A stretch of DNA of 64,000 bases from Lachnospiraceae bacterium (GCA_017440045.1 JAFSIA010000047.1:1-64000), one strand, 5' to 3'. Shown: positions 28,768 through 36,748, counted from the first letter of the stretch. The notes: generated from the letters alone by a model not told the origin. Numbers and translations are program-made.

Positions 28768-29735
28768 TTAATCAGTTATTAAATAATATTCAGGTGACAG
28801 CTTTTTTAGGTATAATGGCAGCTTTTTTACTGACTTGTCTGTTTATACATCTTTTTTATTCAAAGCTTCCAACTGATCAGGGAAGAGAATTTGCTCATGA
28901 TGGTACCCTTTCGGCAGGTAAGCCTAGAGGAGCCGGATTTGTGTTTATAGTTGTATTTATAGCAGTAGCTGTATTGTTTGGAAATGTTAGCACCGAGAAT
29001 ATAATATATCTTATTCTTGTATTTGCAGCTATGTTAACAGGTTTTCTGGATGATTGCTCTAAGGCACCTTGGGGTGAATATAAGAAGGGATTACTTGATT
29101 TGATTATAGCTGTTATGATTGCAATAACAGTAATTAATTTTAATGGAACGACTATAAATTTTATAGCAGCTGACACATCTATAACACTTCATCCTGTGGT
29201 GTACGGAGTATTAGCGGTTATACTCATATGGGTATCTATAAACGTAACAAATTGTTCTGATGGTGTTGATGGTCTCTCTGGAACACTTACAATGATTACA
29301 TTAATGACTTTGTATGTGGTTATGGAGATTTTAAACGTTGCCACAGATTTTAGTTATAATATTCTTTTATTTGTTGTATGTATTTTGGGTTATCTTTGGT
29401 TTAATGCAACACCTAGTAAGCTTATGATGGGTGACGCAGGGTCAAGGGCAATGGGATTATTTATAGCTATTGCGGCAATGAAGACAGGAAGTCCTATTCT
29501 CTATATTCCGGTAGCTATCGTACTTATATTGGACGGCGGTCTGGGACTTATAAAGGTTGCACTTTTAAGATTTTTAAAGATACACATTTTGAAAAATACA
29601 CGAACACCACTTCATGACCATGTTAGAAAGGTGAAAAGCTGGTCAAATACACAGGCAGTTTTCCGATTTGCTATTATACAGATAGTAGTGTCAATCGCAG
29701 TAGTATATATGGTTCTTATATCAGCCACCAGATAA
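28764..29735 (+). CDS. mraY: MraY-family phospho-sugar transferase (phospho-MurNAc-pentapeptide transferase-like)
   Basis: A 323-residue multi-pass membrane protein of the MraY/WecA superfamily, which attaches phospho-MurNAc-pentapeptide to undecaprenyl phosphate (lipid I). Visible motifs are the DDCSK magnesium site near residue 94, NCSDGVDGLSG near 155, LMMGDAGSRA near 218 and, in place of the usual HHH-type substrate motif, TPLHDHVRK near 282. The gene lies far from any mur/fts cluster here and is coupled to an exported protein. It may be the only MraY of the genome or a second copy; this cannot be decided from one window. Confidence 0.87.
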   Translation: MINQLLNNIQVTAFLGIMAAFLLTCLFIHLFYSKLPTDQGREFAHDGTLSAGKPRGAGFVFIVVFIAVAVLFGNVSTENIIYLILVFAAMLTGFLDDCSKAPWGEYKKGLLDLIIAVMIAITVINFNGTTINFIAADTSITLHPVVYGVLAVILIWVSINVTNCSDGVDGLSGTLTMITLMTLYVVMEILNVATDFSYNILLFVVCILGYLWFNATPSKLMMGDAGSRAMGLFIAIAAMKTGSPILYIPVAIVLILDGGLGLIKVALLRFLKIHILKNTRTPLHDHVRKVKSWSNTQAVFRFAIIQIVVSIAVVYMVLISATR

Positions 29736-29750
29736 AATCTGGTGGTTTTT
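29725..29750 (+). terminator. Terminator of the mraY-like gene, overlapping its stop codon
   Basis: CCACCAGAT at 29725-29733 pairs with ATCTGGTGG at 29737-29745, followed by TTTTT. The stop codon at 29733-29735 lies at the hairpin apex. Confidence 0.88.
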
Positions 29751-29812
29751 GATACTACATTTAATAGCATTTAATTATATATTGCCATTGGTAAATTGGT
29801 GTGGTAGAATAA

Positions 29813-29829
29813 ACTTTGATTTTCAAAGT
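29813..29829. promoter_or_regulatory. FabT-like operator upstream of fabV
   Basis: The palindrome TTTGA-TTT-TCAAA with flanking AC/GT matches the TTTGA-N3-TCAAA form of FabT (MarR-family) boxes that control fatty-acid synthesis in Firmicutes. TATAAT follows at 29841-29846, so binding would cover the -35 region. A half site, TATAATCAAAGT, recurs at 29868-29879. Confidence 0.6.
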
Positions 29830-29914
29830 AATTTACAAGATATAATAAAACTTGTACTTTTTTACAGTATAATCAAAGTTTTTACAACTTCGATTTAGTT
29901 TAGGAGGATTAACC

Positions 29915-31075
29915 ATGGTAGTAGAACCAAAGGTCAAAGGATTTTTATGTATTACAGCTCATCCAGAGGGTTGTAAGGAAAACGTTAGAAGACAGATTGA
30001 GTACGCTAAGAGTCAGGAGAAGAGAGAATGCCCTAAGAAGGTTCTCGTTATCGGAAGCTCAACAGGTTATGGATTAGCTTCACGTATAAGTGCGGCATAT
30101 ATCGGTGGTGCAGATACACTTGGTATTATGTTTGAAAAGGAATCAAATGGTAAGCGTACAGCTACACCAGGATATTATAATACAAAGGCTTTTGAAGAGT
30201 TTGCAACAAAAGATGGTCTTTATGCAAAGACTATTAATGGAGATGCATTTTCAAAGGAAATCAAGGATTTAACAATTGAGACTATTAAGAGCGATTTAGG
30301 TAAGGTGGATATGGTTATATATTCTCTTGCAGCACCAAGACGTACAATGGCTGATGGTACTGTGTATCAGTCAACTCTTAAGACAACAGGAAAGGATTTC
30401 ACAGAGAAGTCATGGAATGTTGATACAAATGTTGTGTTTGAGGCAACTATTCCTTCAGCTACAGAAGAAGAAATCGAAGCTACAGTTAAGGTTATGGGTG
30501 GCGAAGATTGGATGGATTGGATGGATGCTTTGAAAGAGGCAGACGTTCTCAGTGATGAGGCTATCACAGTTGCTTATTCATACATTGGACCAGAGCTTAC
30601 ATATCCTGTATATAATCATGGAACAATTGGTATGGCAAAGAAACATCTTTTTGAATCGTCTCAAAAGATTAATGAAAAGTATGGTGAATCAGGAGTGAAG
30701 GCTTATGTTTCTGTAAATAAGGCATTAGTTACACAGGCAAGCTCAGCTATTCCTATTGTGCCATTGTATTTTGCGGTGCTTTATAAGATTATGAAGGCTC
30801 ATGGTAATCATGAGGGCTGTATTGAGCAGATGGCCAGATTATATACAGAAAAGCTGTTTAATGGAGCGCCTGTAGTTGATGAGACTGGAAAGATTCGTCT
30901 TGATGATTGGGAGCTTTCAGAAGACATTCAGGCTGAAGTTATGGATATCTGGAGTAAAATTACAACTGAGAATATTAATGAATTGGCAGATGTTGATGGA
31001 TATTTTGAGGATTTCTATCATATGTTCGGCTTTAAGTTTGACAATATTGATTATTCAAAGGATGTAGAGATATAA
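29915..31075 (+). CDS. fabV: Trans-2-enoyl-CoA/ACP reductase (NADH), FabV type
   Basis: FabV reduces trans-2-enoyl thioesters, either for fatty-acid elongation or, as Ter, crotonyl-CoA reduction towards butyryl-CoA. The 386-residue product has the family's long Rossmann fold, the YSLAAPRR segment near residue 137 and the catalytic pair Y233-x8-K242, the spacing specific to FabV/Ter. The start follows GGAGG. The gene stands alone, with a FabT-like palindrome before it and a strong terminator after, so regulation with fatty-acid synthesis is likely. No other fab gene is in the window. Confidence 0.95.
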   Translation: MVVEPKVKGFLCITAHPEGCKENVRRQIEYAKSQEKRECPKKVLVIGSSTGYGLASRISAAYIGGADTLGIMFEKESNGKRTATPGYYNTKAFEEFATKDGLYAKTINGDAFSKEIKDLTIETIKSDLGKVDMVIYSLAAPRRTMADGTVYQSTLKTTGKDFTEKSWNVDTNVVFEATIPSATEEEIEATVKVMGGEDWMDWMDALKEADVLSDEAITVAYSYIGPELTYPVYNHGTIGMAKKHLFESSQKINEKYGESGVKAYVSVNKALVTQASSAIPIVPLYFAVLYKIMKAHGNHEGCIEQMARLYTEKLFNGAPVVDETGKIRLDDWELSEDIQAEVMDIWSKITTENINELADVDGYFEDFYHMFGFKFDNIDYSKDVEI

Positions 31076-31087
31076 AATGGTATAAAA

Positions 31088-31130
31088 AATCCTGAGGAGT
31101 TGCAAATACAATTCCTCAGGATTTATTTTA
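31088..31130 (+). terminator. Terminator of fabV
   Basis: AAATCCTGAGGA at 31088-31099 pairs with TCCTCAGGATTT at 31113-31124; TATTTTATT follows. Twelve perfect pairs. Confidence 0.9.
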
Positions 31131-31268
31131 TTATATAGGAAAGTTCTCAAAACTTTCCTATATAACAAAAAACGCTCCGCTAAGGATCGCACTGCGGCGG
31201 AGATGTAGTTGTTGCTGAAGCAACCCGCCGCAGGCGGAGAATCTCGCAAGCGAGATTCTTTCTTATTT
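31131..31268 (+). repeat. Structured dispersed repeat element, copy 2
   Basis: The element opens with a perfect 15-base-pair palindrome (31131-31145 with 31151-31165), whose core ATAGGAAAGTTCTC matches position 1-14 of the window. The same AAAAAACGCTCCGC string follows, then several hairpins: GTTGC/GCAAC at 31211-31224, CCGCC/GGCGG at 31225-31237 and a terminator-like GAATCTCG/CGAGATTC at 31239-31258 with a T-rich tail. The inner part differs from copy 1 in sequence but keeps the plan of palindrome, CGCTCCGC arm, small hairpins and closing terminator. It lies between fabV and a convergent minus-strand gene. Confidence 0.6.
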
Positions 31269-31568
31269 TTTTGATGCTTTTAAGGATATCATTCGTGACA
31301 GATTCCTTATCATATCAATTTTTTTAATATCTGCCGGAGACATTTTTTTCTTTAATACATTTAAGATTATCTCTGTCTCTGCATCATTAAATGACATACC
31401 CTTATCAGATGCCTGCTTTGTTATGGATAAAAAGAAGGGCATAAGTTCATTTTGTTTTAATGTTTCTGCTTTTGTTACTAAAGAAATAAGCAATTCCAAT
31501 TTCGCTTCGCTTATATCTTTTAAAGCTGGATTGTTTTTAAGTTCTTCATATCTGGAATCCTTTTCCAT
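31263..31568 (-). CDS. Small conserved-looking protein of unknown function (101 aa)
   Basis: A soluble, Lys- and Leu-rich protein with predicted helices throughout and no membrane segment. I do not recognise a family. The ribosome site AAAGGAG lies eight bases before the ATG, and codon use resembles the neighbours, so it is likely real. It follows the 148-residue gene by 18 bases on the same strand, which suggests one transcription unit. The stop lies within the T-rich tail of the structured repeat at 31131-31268. Confidence 0.7.
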   Translation of the reverse strand: MEKDSRYEELKNNPALKDISEAKLELLISLVTKAETLKQNELMPFFLSITKQASDKGMSFNDAETEIILNVLKKKMSPADIKKIDMIRNLSRMISLKASKK

Positions 31569-31586
31569 ATTATTCTCCTTTTATTT

Positions 31587-32033
31587 TTATGTATTTGTGT
31601 TATTCATAAATGCTTGAAGCATATCAAACATTTCCATATTCATATCCATTCCTGTAGAATTATCTGTATTTGCACCATTATCACAGTCAGAAGATTCTTC
31701 AAAAGATGAGGTAAACAAATCTTTATACTCATCATACATAGACATTGTGTTTTGTAAATTTTCAAACATTTCCAGTGTCTGGCGATGTTCTTCAGGAATA
31801 TATGGTAGCAGACAGGATATGATGCTTGAGTCATCATTGTCAAAATTACTAAAAGAATTGGTCTTCCTGCCACTAAAAAGCTCTATGGTGGCCATTAGTT
31901 CGCTATATTTTATGTATGTAGCTAAAAAAGGCTGAAAATCTTTTGGAATAAAAGGCAAAAGTGCCTTTAACATAAGACTTTCGTTGGACGAGACCATATA
32001 ATCAAGCTGAGTCATTGGTGGCAATTGTTTCAT
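31587..32033 (-). CDS. Protein of unknown function (148 aa) with acidic Asn/Met-rich tail
   Basis: The product is mostly soluble, with two similar segments containing LLPFIPKDFQPFL near residue 24 and LLPYIPEEHRQTL near residue 75, which look like an internal duplication. The C-terminal 45 residues are acidic and rich in Asn, Asp and Met. No family is recognised. The start is uncertain because no strong ribosome site precedes ATG 32031-32033. Upstream on the minus strand, ACATATG and CATATTATG about 14 bases apart resemble a mother-cell sporulation promoter, only weakly. Confidence 0.65.
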   Translation of the reverse strand: MKQLPPMTQLDYMVSSNESLMLKALLPFIPKDFQPFLATYIKYSELMATIELFSGRKTNSFSNFDNDDSSIISCLLPYIPEEHRQTLEMFENLQNTMSMYDEYKDLFTSSFEESSDCDNGANTDNSTGMDMNMEMFDMLQAFMNNTNT

Positions 32034-32110
32034 AAGGCTTCACATAATATGCATATTTGTTTAAGCATATGTTAAGACTTAAAAGAATATGAGTAAAACA
32101 ATTATAAAGT

Positions 32111-32133
32111 GGAGCCCTCATAATGAGGGCTCC
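32111..32133 (-). terminator. Terminator of the Cys/Gly-rich gene
   Basis: GGAGCCCTC and GAGGGCTCC pair perfectly around a five-base loop; on the minus strand ACTTTATAATTGTTTT follows. The U-tract is imperfect. Confidence 0.6.
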
Positions 32134-32173
32134 CAAATTAAATCAGAGTCGTTATAGGACTATGACTTGCTAA

Positions 32174-32446
32174 TTAGCATCCACAGCCACAACCGCAGTC
32201 TGTCTCACGTGCGCAACCACAATTTGAATTGTATGAATTATTGCCACAACCAGAGTTACCACAGCAGCTAAAAAGGAGAAGAAGAATAATGATTGATGAA
32301 CAGCTGCTTCCGTTTCCTCCAAATAAGCCATTGCCACAGCTAGAACCGCCGCAGAATAAAAGGATAAGGATTAAGAAAAGACAGTTGTTGTTATTTCCTC
32401 CGAATGTTGATGAGCAGCCACAGCCGCAGTTAGATAAATCACCCAT
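32174..32446 (-). CDS. Small Cys/Gly-rich protein with hydrophobic Leu/Ile blocks
   Basis: A 90-residue protein beginning MGDLSNCGCGC, with about 17 cysteines and many glycines and asparagines, interrupted by two hydrophobic blocks (LFLILILLF near residue 25 and IIILLLLF near 50) and ending GCGCGC. Similar clostridial proteins are annotated as chorion-class high-cysteine; the hydrophobic blocks also recall small YjcZ-like spore proteins. A spore-coat or surface role is inference. ATG 32444-32446 follows GGAGG; the frame continues upstream but without a ribosome site. It has its own terminator at 32111-32133. Confidence 0.75.
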   Translation of the reverse strand: MGDLSNCGCGCSSTFGGNNNNCLFLILILLFCGGSSCGNGLFGGNGSSCSSIIILLLLFSCCGNSGCGNNSYNSNCGCARETDCGCGCGC

Positions 32447-32522
32447 GTTGATCCTCCAAATAAGTTTTACATTACATAATACGCAGTATAGCATGACCAT
32501 GTTCCAAGAAAAAATAGTTGAA

Positions 32523-32551
32523 TTGACAAAAGTGTATGTAGATAGTAAAAT
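32523..32551 (+). promoter_or_regulatory. Consensus sigma-A promoter of the transglutaminase/pilus-like operon
   Basis: TTGACA at 32523-32528 and TAAAAT at 32546-32551 with 17-base spacing. Transcription would start near 32558, giving a leader of about 77 bases before the first gene. Confidence 0.75.
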
Positions 32552-32634
32552 TATGGTATCTATTGTTATTTTTAAGTACCTGTTTTAGGGGCTTAAGCAA
32601 GATTTTTCTTAATAAGAAAGACAAAGGGATTATA

Positions 32635-33906
32635 ATGAGAGATACTATGATAAGAATTTATAATAGAATAAAAACAAATAACGTGTTTGTGCGTTGTATA
32701 TCCTTAATGCTTATATTAACACTTGTTTTTGGTACATTGACAGGTTGTGGTGATGATATATCGTCTGTTATAGAGACGGCAGAAGGGGTGGCAACGGAGC
32801 CATCAGGAGACAGTATAACTACATCTGAAAATAATACTACAGATGGTGAGGATAAAACGATTGATGGGACAACCACGTTCCAGCATCAGCCTTCATCTGA
32901 TGAGGTGACATCTTCGGTGGATATATCTTCGTCAGAGGCGACAACCTCAGTAGAAGATACATCTACTGAGCCAACGACAACGGAGCCAACTACAACACCG
33001 GAGCCGACTACAACACCGCAGCCGACTACAACGCCGCAGCCGACTACGACACCAAAGCCGACTACGACACCGAAGCCAACTACAACAGCTCCTCCAACAA
33101 CAGAGGAACAGACAACAAAGGCTCCAGTGTATAATTATGTTATTGATATTAAGAAACCATCAGCTCCAGGTATAGCTGTAAGTAATCTTAATGGATATGT
33201 CATAGATTATAGCAATATTAATAATGGCTATGTAATGGTTAAATCAACTGTAGATACAGATGCGGTTGTTCAGGTAAGGCTGGAGACCAGCAAGGGAACG
33301 CTTATAGGCCAGTATGTTCTTAAGATTAGTAATAACTTTGTGGCTGTGCCTCTTACAAAGGGAGCAGCAACATATTGTGTTAGAATCCTTCAGAAGAATC
33401 CATCTTCTGGAAAATATTCAGAGAAAAATGCAATCACAGAATATGCCAATATAAAGAGTCTGACAGAGGCATATACATATTCAAATGTTTATGTATATTA
33501 TATGGAAACTACAACAGCTGTAGATTTGTCGTATAGATTATGTGCCGGTAAAACTACAGATGAGGCCAAGGTGAAAGCACTTTATGAGTATATTGTAAAG
33601 AATATTGATTACGATTATGATTTTGCATCTTATGTATCTAAGAATGCCCTTGTTGGTTATATGGATACAGAGAGATGCTTGAAAAATATGGCAGGAATAT
33701 GCGGTGATTATTCAGCGTTATTTGCCACAATGTGTAGAGCACAAAATATTCCTTGTATTGTTGTTGAAGGATATGTAACAACAAGTAAGCAGGAATATCA
33801 CGCATGGAATCAGGTATATTATGATGGCTCATGGCATTTTTATGATACAACTTTTGATGCCGGCGGTGGAAAAGGTAAGAACTATTTAGAAAACTATAGA
33901 TATTAG
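32635..33906 (+). CDS. Lipoprotein with transglutaminase-like domain
   Basis: A 423-residue exported lipoprotein. The signal peptide ends at lipobox LTGC with Cys38, then comes a Ser/Thr-rich stretch and a PTTTPQ-type Pro/Thr repeat at about residues 110-155, a typical wall-crossing linker. A beta-rich middle region follows. The C-terminal transglutaminase-like domain has a candidate triad Cys356 (GICGDYSALF), His389 (YHAWNQV) and Asp404. Bacterial members act as proteases or crosslinkers, here outside the cell. The start is ATG 32635, after AAAGGGA; the frame is open further upstream. It is the first gene of the pilus-like run, so it may act on those proteins. Confidence 0.88.
   Translation: MRDTMIRIYNRIKTNNVFVRCISLMLILTLVFGTLTGCGDDISSVIETAEGVATEPSGDSITTSENNTTDGEDKTIDGTTTFQHQPSSDEVTSSVDISSSEATTSVEDTSTEPTTTEPTTTPEPTTTPQPTTTPQPTTTPKPTTTPKPTTTAPPTTEEQTTKAPVYNYVIDIKKPSAPGIAVSNLNGYVIDYSNINNGYVMVKSTVDTDAVVQVRLETSKGTLIGQYVLKISNNFVAVPLTKGAATYCVRILQKNPSSGKYSEKNAITEYANIKSLTEAYTYSNVYVYYMETTTAVDLSYRLCAGKTTDEAKVKALYEYIVKNIDYDYDFASYVSKNALVGYMDTERCLKNMAGICGDYSALFATMCRAQNIPCIVVEGYVTTSKQEYHAWNQVYYDGSWHFYDTTFDAGGGKGKNYLENYRY
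32986..33075 (+). repeat. 18-bp in-frame tandem repeat (five copies)
   Basis: Five consecutive near-identical 18-base units of the form CCGACTACAACACCGCAG encode PTTTP(E/Q/K) repeats of the transglutaminase linker. Copies differ at single bases. Confidence 0.85.
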
Positions 33907-33919
33907 GAGGAAAAAAGGA

Positions 33920-34978
33920 ATGAAGGCTAAACAAACAAGCAGCAGACGAATGCTGCCACCAGATGAGATAGCGTCTTTTTGTGGACAGATATCATTAATC
34001 TTACAAGCAGGTATTCCACTTTATGATGGTATGGAAACATTAGTTGAAAGCTGTGAGGACAAAGAAGCCAAGGAAGCTTTTAAACAGCTTGCAGCAGATG
34101 TAGTAGAGACAGGAATGCTTTATGAGGCTGTTAAAAATGCTGGATTTTTCCCAAAGTATATGGTTAACATGATTCATATTGGTGAGGAATCAGGAAAGCT
34201 TGATGAGGTTTTACGTGCTCTTAATGCATATTATGAGAGAGAGGCAAAGATTAAAAAGTCTATAAAATCGGCTATAACCTATCCAATTCTTTTGGTTGTT
34301 ATGATGGCTGCAGTTATAGCTCTTCTTGTGACAAATGTATTACCTATCTTCGAGAAGGTTTTCAATAATATGGGAACAGAGATTTCCAACACAGGCAAAT
34401 CAATAATGAATGCAGGAATGCTTGTTGGTAATATAGCATTTGTTATAACAGGAATTGTTCTCGTGTTGATATTGGCTATATATATTGCTAATGCATTAGG
34501 ATATGGTGAAGCGTTAAAAAGATTATCGTTTAAATTACCACTTTTGAGAGGCCTTAGTAAGAAGATGTCGGCTGGAAGATTCGCATCAGTTTTATCAATG
34601 ATGATTTCTAGTGGATACTCTCTTGAGAAGGCATTGGAGCTTGCACCGGGCATTGTTACAGATGTTGCAGCAAGAGATAAGATTGAAAAGTGTGGAAACC
34701 TTCTCAAGGAAGGAAAGTCGTTCACAGAAGCATTAGAAGAAATAAAAATGTTTGATGGAATGCAGAACAGAATGATTAATGTTGGTTTTAAGGCAGGTCA
34801 GCTTGATGCTGTTATGGATAAGATGACAAAGATATATGAGGATGAGGTGGATAGTTCAATCGAAAAGCTTTTATCATATATTGAGCCAACACTTGTCGCT
34901 ATTTTATCGATTATTATAGGTGGAATACTAGTTTCAGTTATGTTGCCACTTACAAGTATTATGTCGTCTATTGGTTAG
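33920..34978 (+). CDS. Type II secretion/type IV pilus inner-membrane platform protein (GspF/PilC family)
   Basis: The platform protein sits in the cytoplasmic membrane beneath a pilus or pseudopilus and couples it to the cytosolic ATPases. The 352-residue product has two T2SSF domains (about residues 15-140 and 215-340), each followed by a membrane segment, with a third hydrophobic segment in the middle. The conserved GIPLYDGMETL and GEESGKLDEVL segments are present. The start ATG follows AGGAGG. It begins 14 bases after the transglutaminase gene and is followed by four pilin-like genes and pilT. Confidence 0.92.
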   Translation: MKAKQTSSRRMLPPDEIASFCGQISLILQAGIPLYDGMETLVESCEDKEAKEAFKQLAADVVETGMLYEAVKNAGFFPKYMVNMIHIGEESGKLDEVLRALNAYYEREAKIKKSIKSAITYPILLVVMMAAVIALLVTNVLPIFEKVFNNMGTEISNTGKSIMNAGMLVGNIAFVITGIVLVLILAIYIANALGYGEALKRLSFKLPLLRGLSKKMSAGRFASVLSMMISSGYSLEKALELAPGIVTDVAARDKIEKCGNLLKEGKSFTEALEEIKMFDGMQNRMINVGFKAGQLDAVMDKMTKIYEDEVDSSIEKLLSYIEPTLVAILSIIIGGILVSVMLPLTSIMSSIG

Positions 34979-34996
34979 TATTTAAGGAGAAAAGAT

Positions 34997-35320
34997 ATGA
35001 GACTTTTTAAGAAAAAAAAGTTAATATCGAGCTCTGTTTTTGGAGTTTTATTGTTTGTAGTATGTTTTATGTTTTTTGTTATTGTTATTTCAAATGTCTC
35101 AGATGAGGTTGATGACAATGAGATTAACGTTTTAAAAACATCCATAGACAATGCTATTATTGCATGTTATGCCATAGAAGGTACATATCCTGAGGATTTG
35201 CAATACATAGAGGACAACTACGGAGTAATTATAGACCATGACAAGTTCATAGTTATATATGAGCTTTTAGGTCCTAATGTTAAGCCAAATGTCCTTGTTG
35301 CCCCAGTGCAGGAAGAGTAG
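34997..35320 (+). CDS. Small pilin-like membrane-anchored protein (107 aa)
   Basis: It has a Lys-rich start, one hydrophobic helix at about residues 10-32 and a short soluble domain with AIEGTYPEDLQYIEDNYG near residue 55, a pattern seen in pseudopilins just after the helix. No canonical prepilin cleavage site (Gly-Phe-Thr-Leu-Ile-Glu type) is present. Its position between gspF-like and pilT genes supports a minor-pilin role. I do not recognise a named family with certainty. Confidence 0.72.
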   Translation: MRLFKKKKLISSSVFGVLLFVVCFMFFVIVISNVSDEVDDNEINVLKTSIDNAIIACYAIEGTYPEDLQYIEDNYGVIIDHDKFIVIYELLGPNVKPNVLVAPVQEE

Positions 35321-35330
35321 GAGGAGAAAT

Positions 35331-35807
35331 ATGAAAAAGAAAGCACATTCAATAGATATGCTGTTTATGTTGGTTCTCTTTGCTATTTTTGCCGTAATGT
35401 CAGTAATGTTAATTCTTATGGGGTCCAATGTATATGGTAAGATTGTTGATTCCAGCGAAAATAACAATAATGCAAGAAATATTTTGTCCTATGTTACAAA
35501 CAAGGTAAGAACCAGCTCAGTTGAAAACGGAGTGTATGTAGAGGAAAAGGATGGAGTGCCTGTACTCGTCATAGAAAATGTAGAAGCTGATTATGAATAT
35601 AAGACGCTAATTTTTTGCAATGATGGGAAGCTTAAAGAATCAACAATTGCAAGAAATGATGATTATAACCTTGATTTTGGAGATATCTTGGCAGAAGTTA
35701 AGGGGTTTAATGTAACCATTGACCAGACTACAAGGGTGCTTACTATATCTATAGAAAGTGAGAACCAGAAAAAATCAATTGATGTGTATGTTGGTACATA
35801 CAGATAA
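35331..35807 (+). CDS. DUF4860-like membrane-anchored protein (pilus-like cluster)
   Basis: A 158-residue product with an N-terminal helix (about residues 9-32, LFMLVLFAIFAVMSVMLIL) and a soluble, mostly beta region rich in Glu, Asp and Asn. It resembles DUF4860, a family found next to GspF and PilT genes in clostridia; this is from memory, not a search. ATG 35331 follows GGAGGAG; the frame is open upstream into the previous gene. Probably a pseudopilin-type subunit. Confidence 0.75.
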   Translation: MKKKAHSIDMLFMLVLFAIFAVMSVMLILMGSNVYGKIVDSSENNNNARNILSYVTNKVRTSSVENGVYVEEKDGVPVLVIENVEADYEYKTLIFCNDGKLKESTIARNDDYNLDFGDILAEVKGFNVTIDQTTRVLTISIESENQKKSIDVYVGTYR

Positions 35808-35818
35808 GGAGCAGTAAG

Positions 35819-36241
35819 TTGGAAAAGTTAAATAAAACAAGAGCATTTTTAACTGAATTTATCATAGTTATATTGTTTTTCTCTGTTGCTGCGGTTATCA
35901 CTATGGAGTTATATGCAGAAGCAAACAATATGAATAATGAGAACGGATGGCTCTCTGATTCTGTTATACATACACAGTCTGTTGCCGAAAAGATTAAAGC
36001 TGGTGTGATTTATTATAATGACGAGGGTATTTATACAAAGTATCTTAATGAAGATATGGAGTATGTAGAGAAGGAACAGGCCTTTTTTGAGGAAAAGGTT
36101 ATTGTAAGTATTTTAGGGTCAGAGATAGAAAATGATGCCGGAACGCTTTATAGTTATGATATTGTGATTGACAATATAGATTCCGGAAAAGAAATATACT
36201 CCTTAAATGTACGACAGTATGTCAGCAAGGAGGTGCAGTGA
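35819..36241 (+). CDS. Membrane-anchored pilin-like protein with TTG start (140 aa)
   Basis: The N-terminus KTRAFLTEFIIVILFFSVA has a Glu five residues before a hydrophobic helix, which faintly recalls prepilins, but no Gly cleavage position precedes it. The rest is soluble and acidic. TTG 35819 is the start because AAGGAG lies seven bases upstream and no ATG or GTG is better placed. The stop overlaps the next start by one base (TGATG). Role inferred from context only. Confidence 0.7.
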   Translation: MEKLNKTRAFLTEFIIVILFFSVAAVITMELYAEANNMNNENGWLSDSVIHTQSVAEKIKAGVIYYNDEGIYTKYLNEDMEYVEKEQAFFEEKVIVSILGSEIENDAGTLYSYDIVIDNIDSGKEIYSLNVRQYVSKEVQ

Positions 36242-36747
36242 TGAAGGGAAATTCAGGTTTTCAGATAGGAACAGGTGTAACCTCAGTACTGATGATATTT
36301 GTTATATTGTGCCTTACAACATTTGGTGTTTTATCCTATACATCTGCAGAGGCTGAGTTGCATCTTACAGAGAAGAATGCAGACTATGTTACTGAATACT
36401 ACGAGGCGTCATCGTTAATAGTTGATAATTTAGCACAGTTAGATGAGATGCTGTATTGTATAAAGAATTTATTGGAGTTTGATTCCAATGAGGAATATTT
36501 TAAACATCTTAAGGATTATCTTGATGAACTGGGTGATGAAGAGTTAGAGGTCACCTATATACCAGGTGAAGAAAGTATAGAGGCAACTTTTAAGGCAATA
36601 ATTAATGATGAATTGAGCTTTAATATGGTTGTTCGCTTTAATTCATATGATGTAAATGAAAGATACACAGTGATTTCAAATTATGTATATTCAGAAGGTG
36701 GCCAGGCTACAGGTGAGGAAGAGCTGCCAGATATGTGGGGTGGTTGA
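36241..36747 (+). CDS. Membrane-anchored pilin-like protein (168 aa)
   Basis: Its N-terminus KGNSGFQIGTGVTSVLMIF is the closest in the cluster to a prepilin leader (a Gly followed by Phe, then a hydrophobic helix at about residues 14-34), but it lacks the Glu5 that prepilins carry. The soluble region has a long predicted helix and beta segments. ATG 36241 lies seven bases after AAGGAGG and overlaps the previous stop. The next gene, pilT, starts two bases after its stop. Confidence 0.72.
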   Translation: MKGNSGFQIGTGVTSVLMIFVILCLTTFGVLSYTSAEAELHLTEKNADYVTEYYEASSLIVDNLAQLDEMLYCIKNLLEFDSNEEYFKHLKDYLDELGDEELEVTYIPGEESIEATFKAIINDELSFNMVVRFNSYDVNERYTVISNYVYSEGGQATGEEELPDMWGG

Positions 36748-36748
36748 T

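Noticed and set aside
32229..32588. A 119-codon plus-strand frame rich in Pro and Gln.
   Set aside because: It is the antisense of the Cys/Gly-rich gene; the minus-strand frame has a clear AGGAGG site and start, this one has none.
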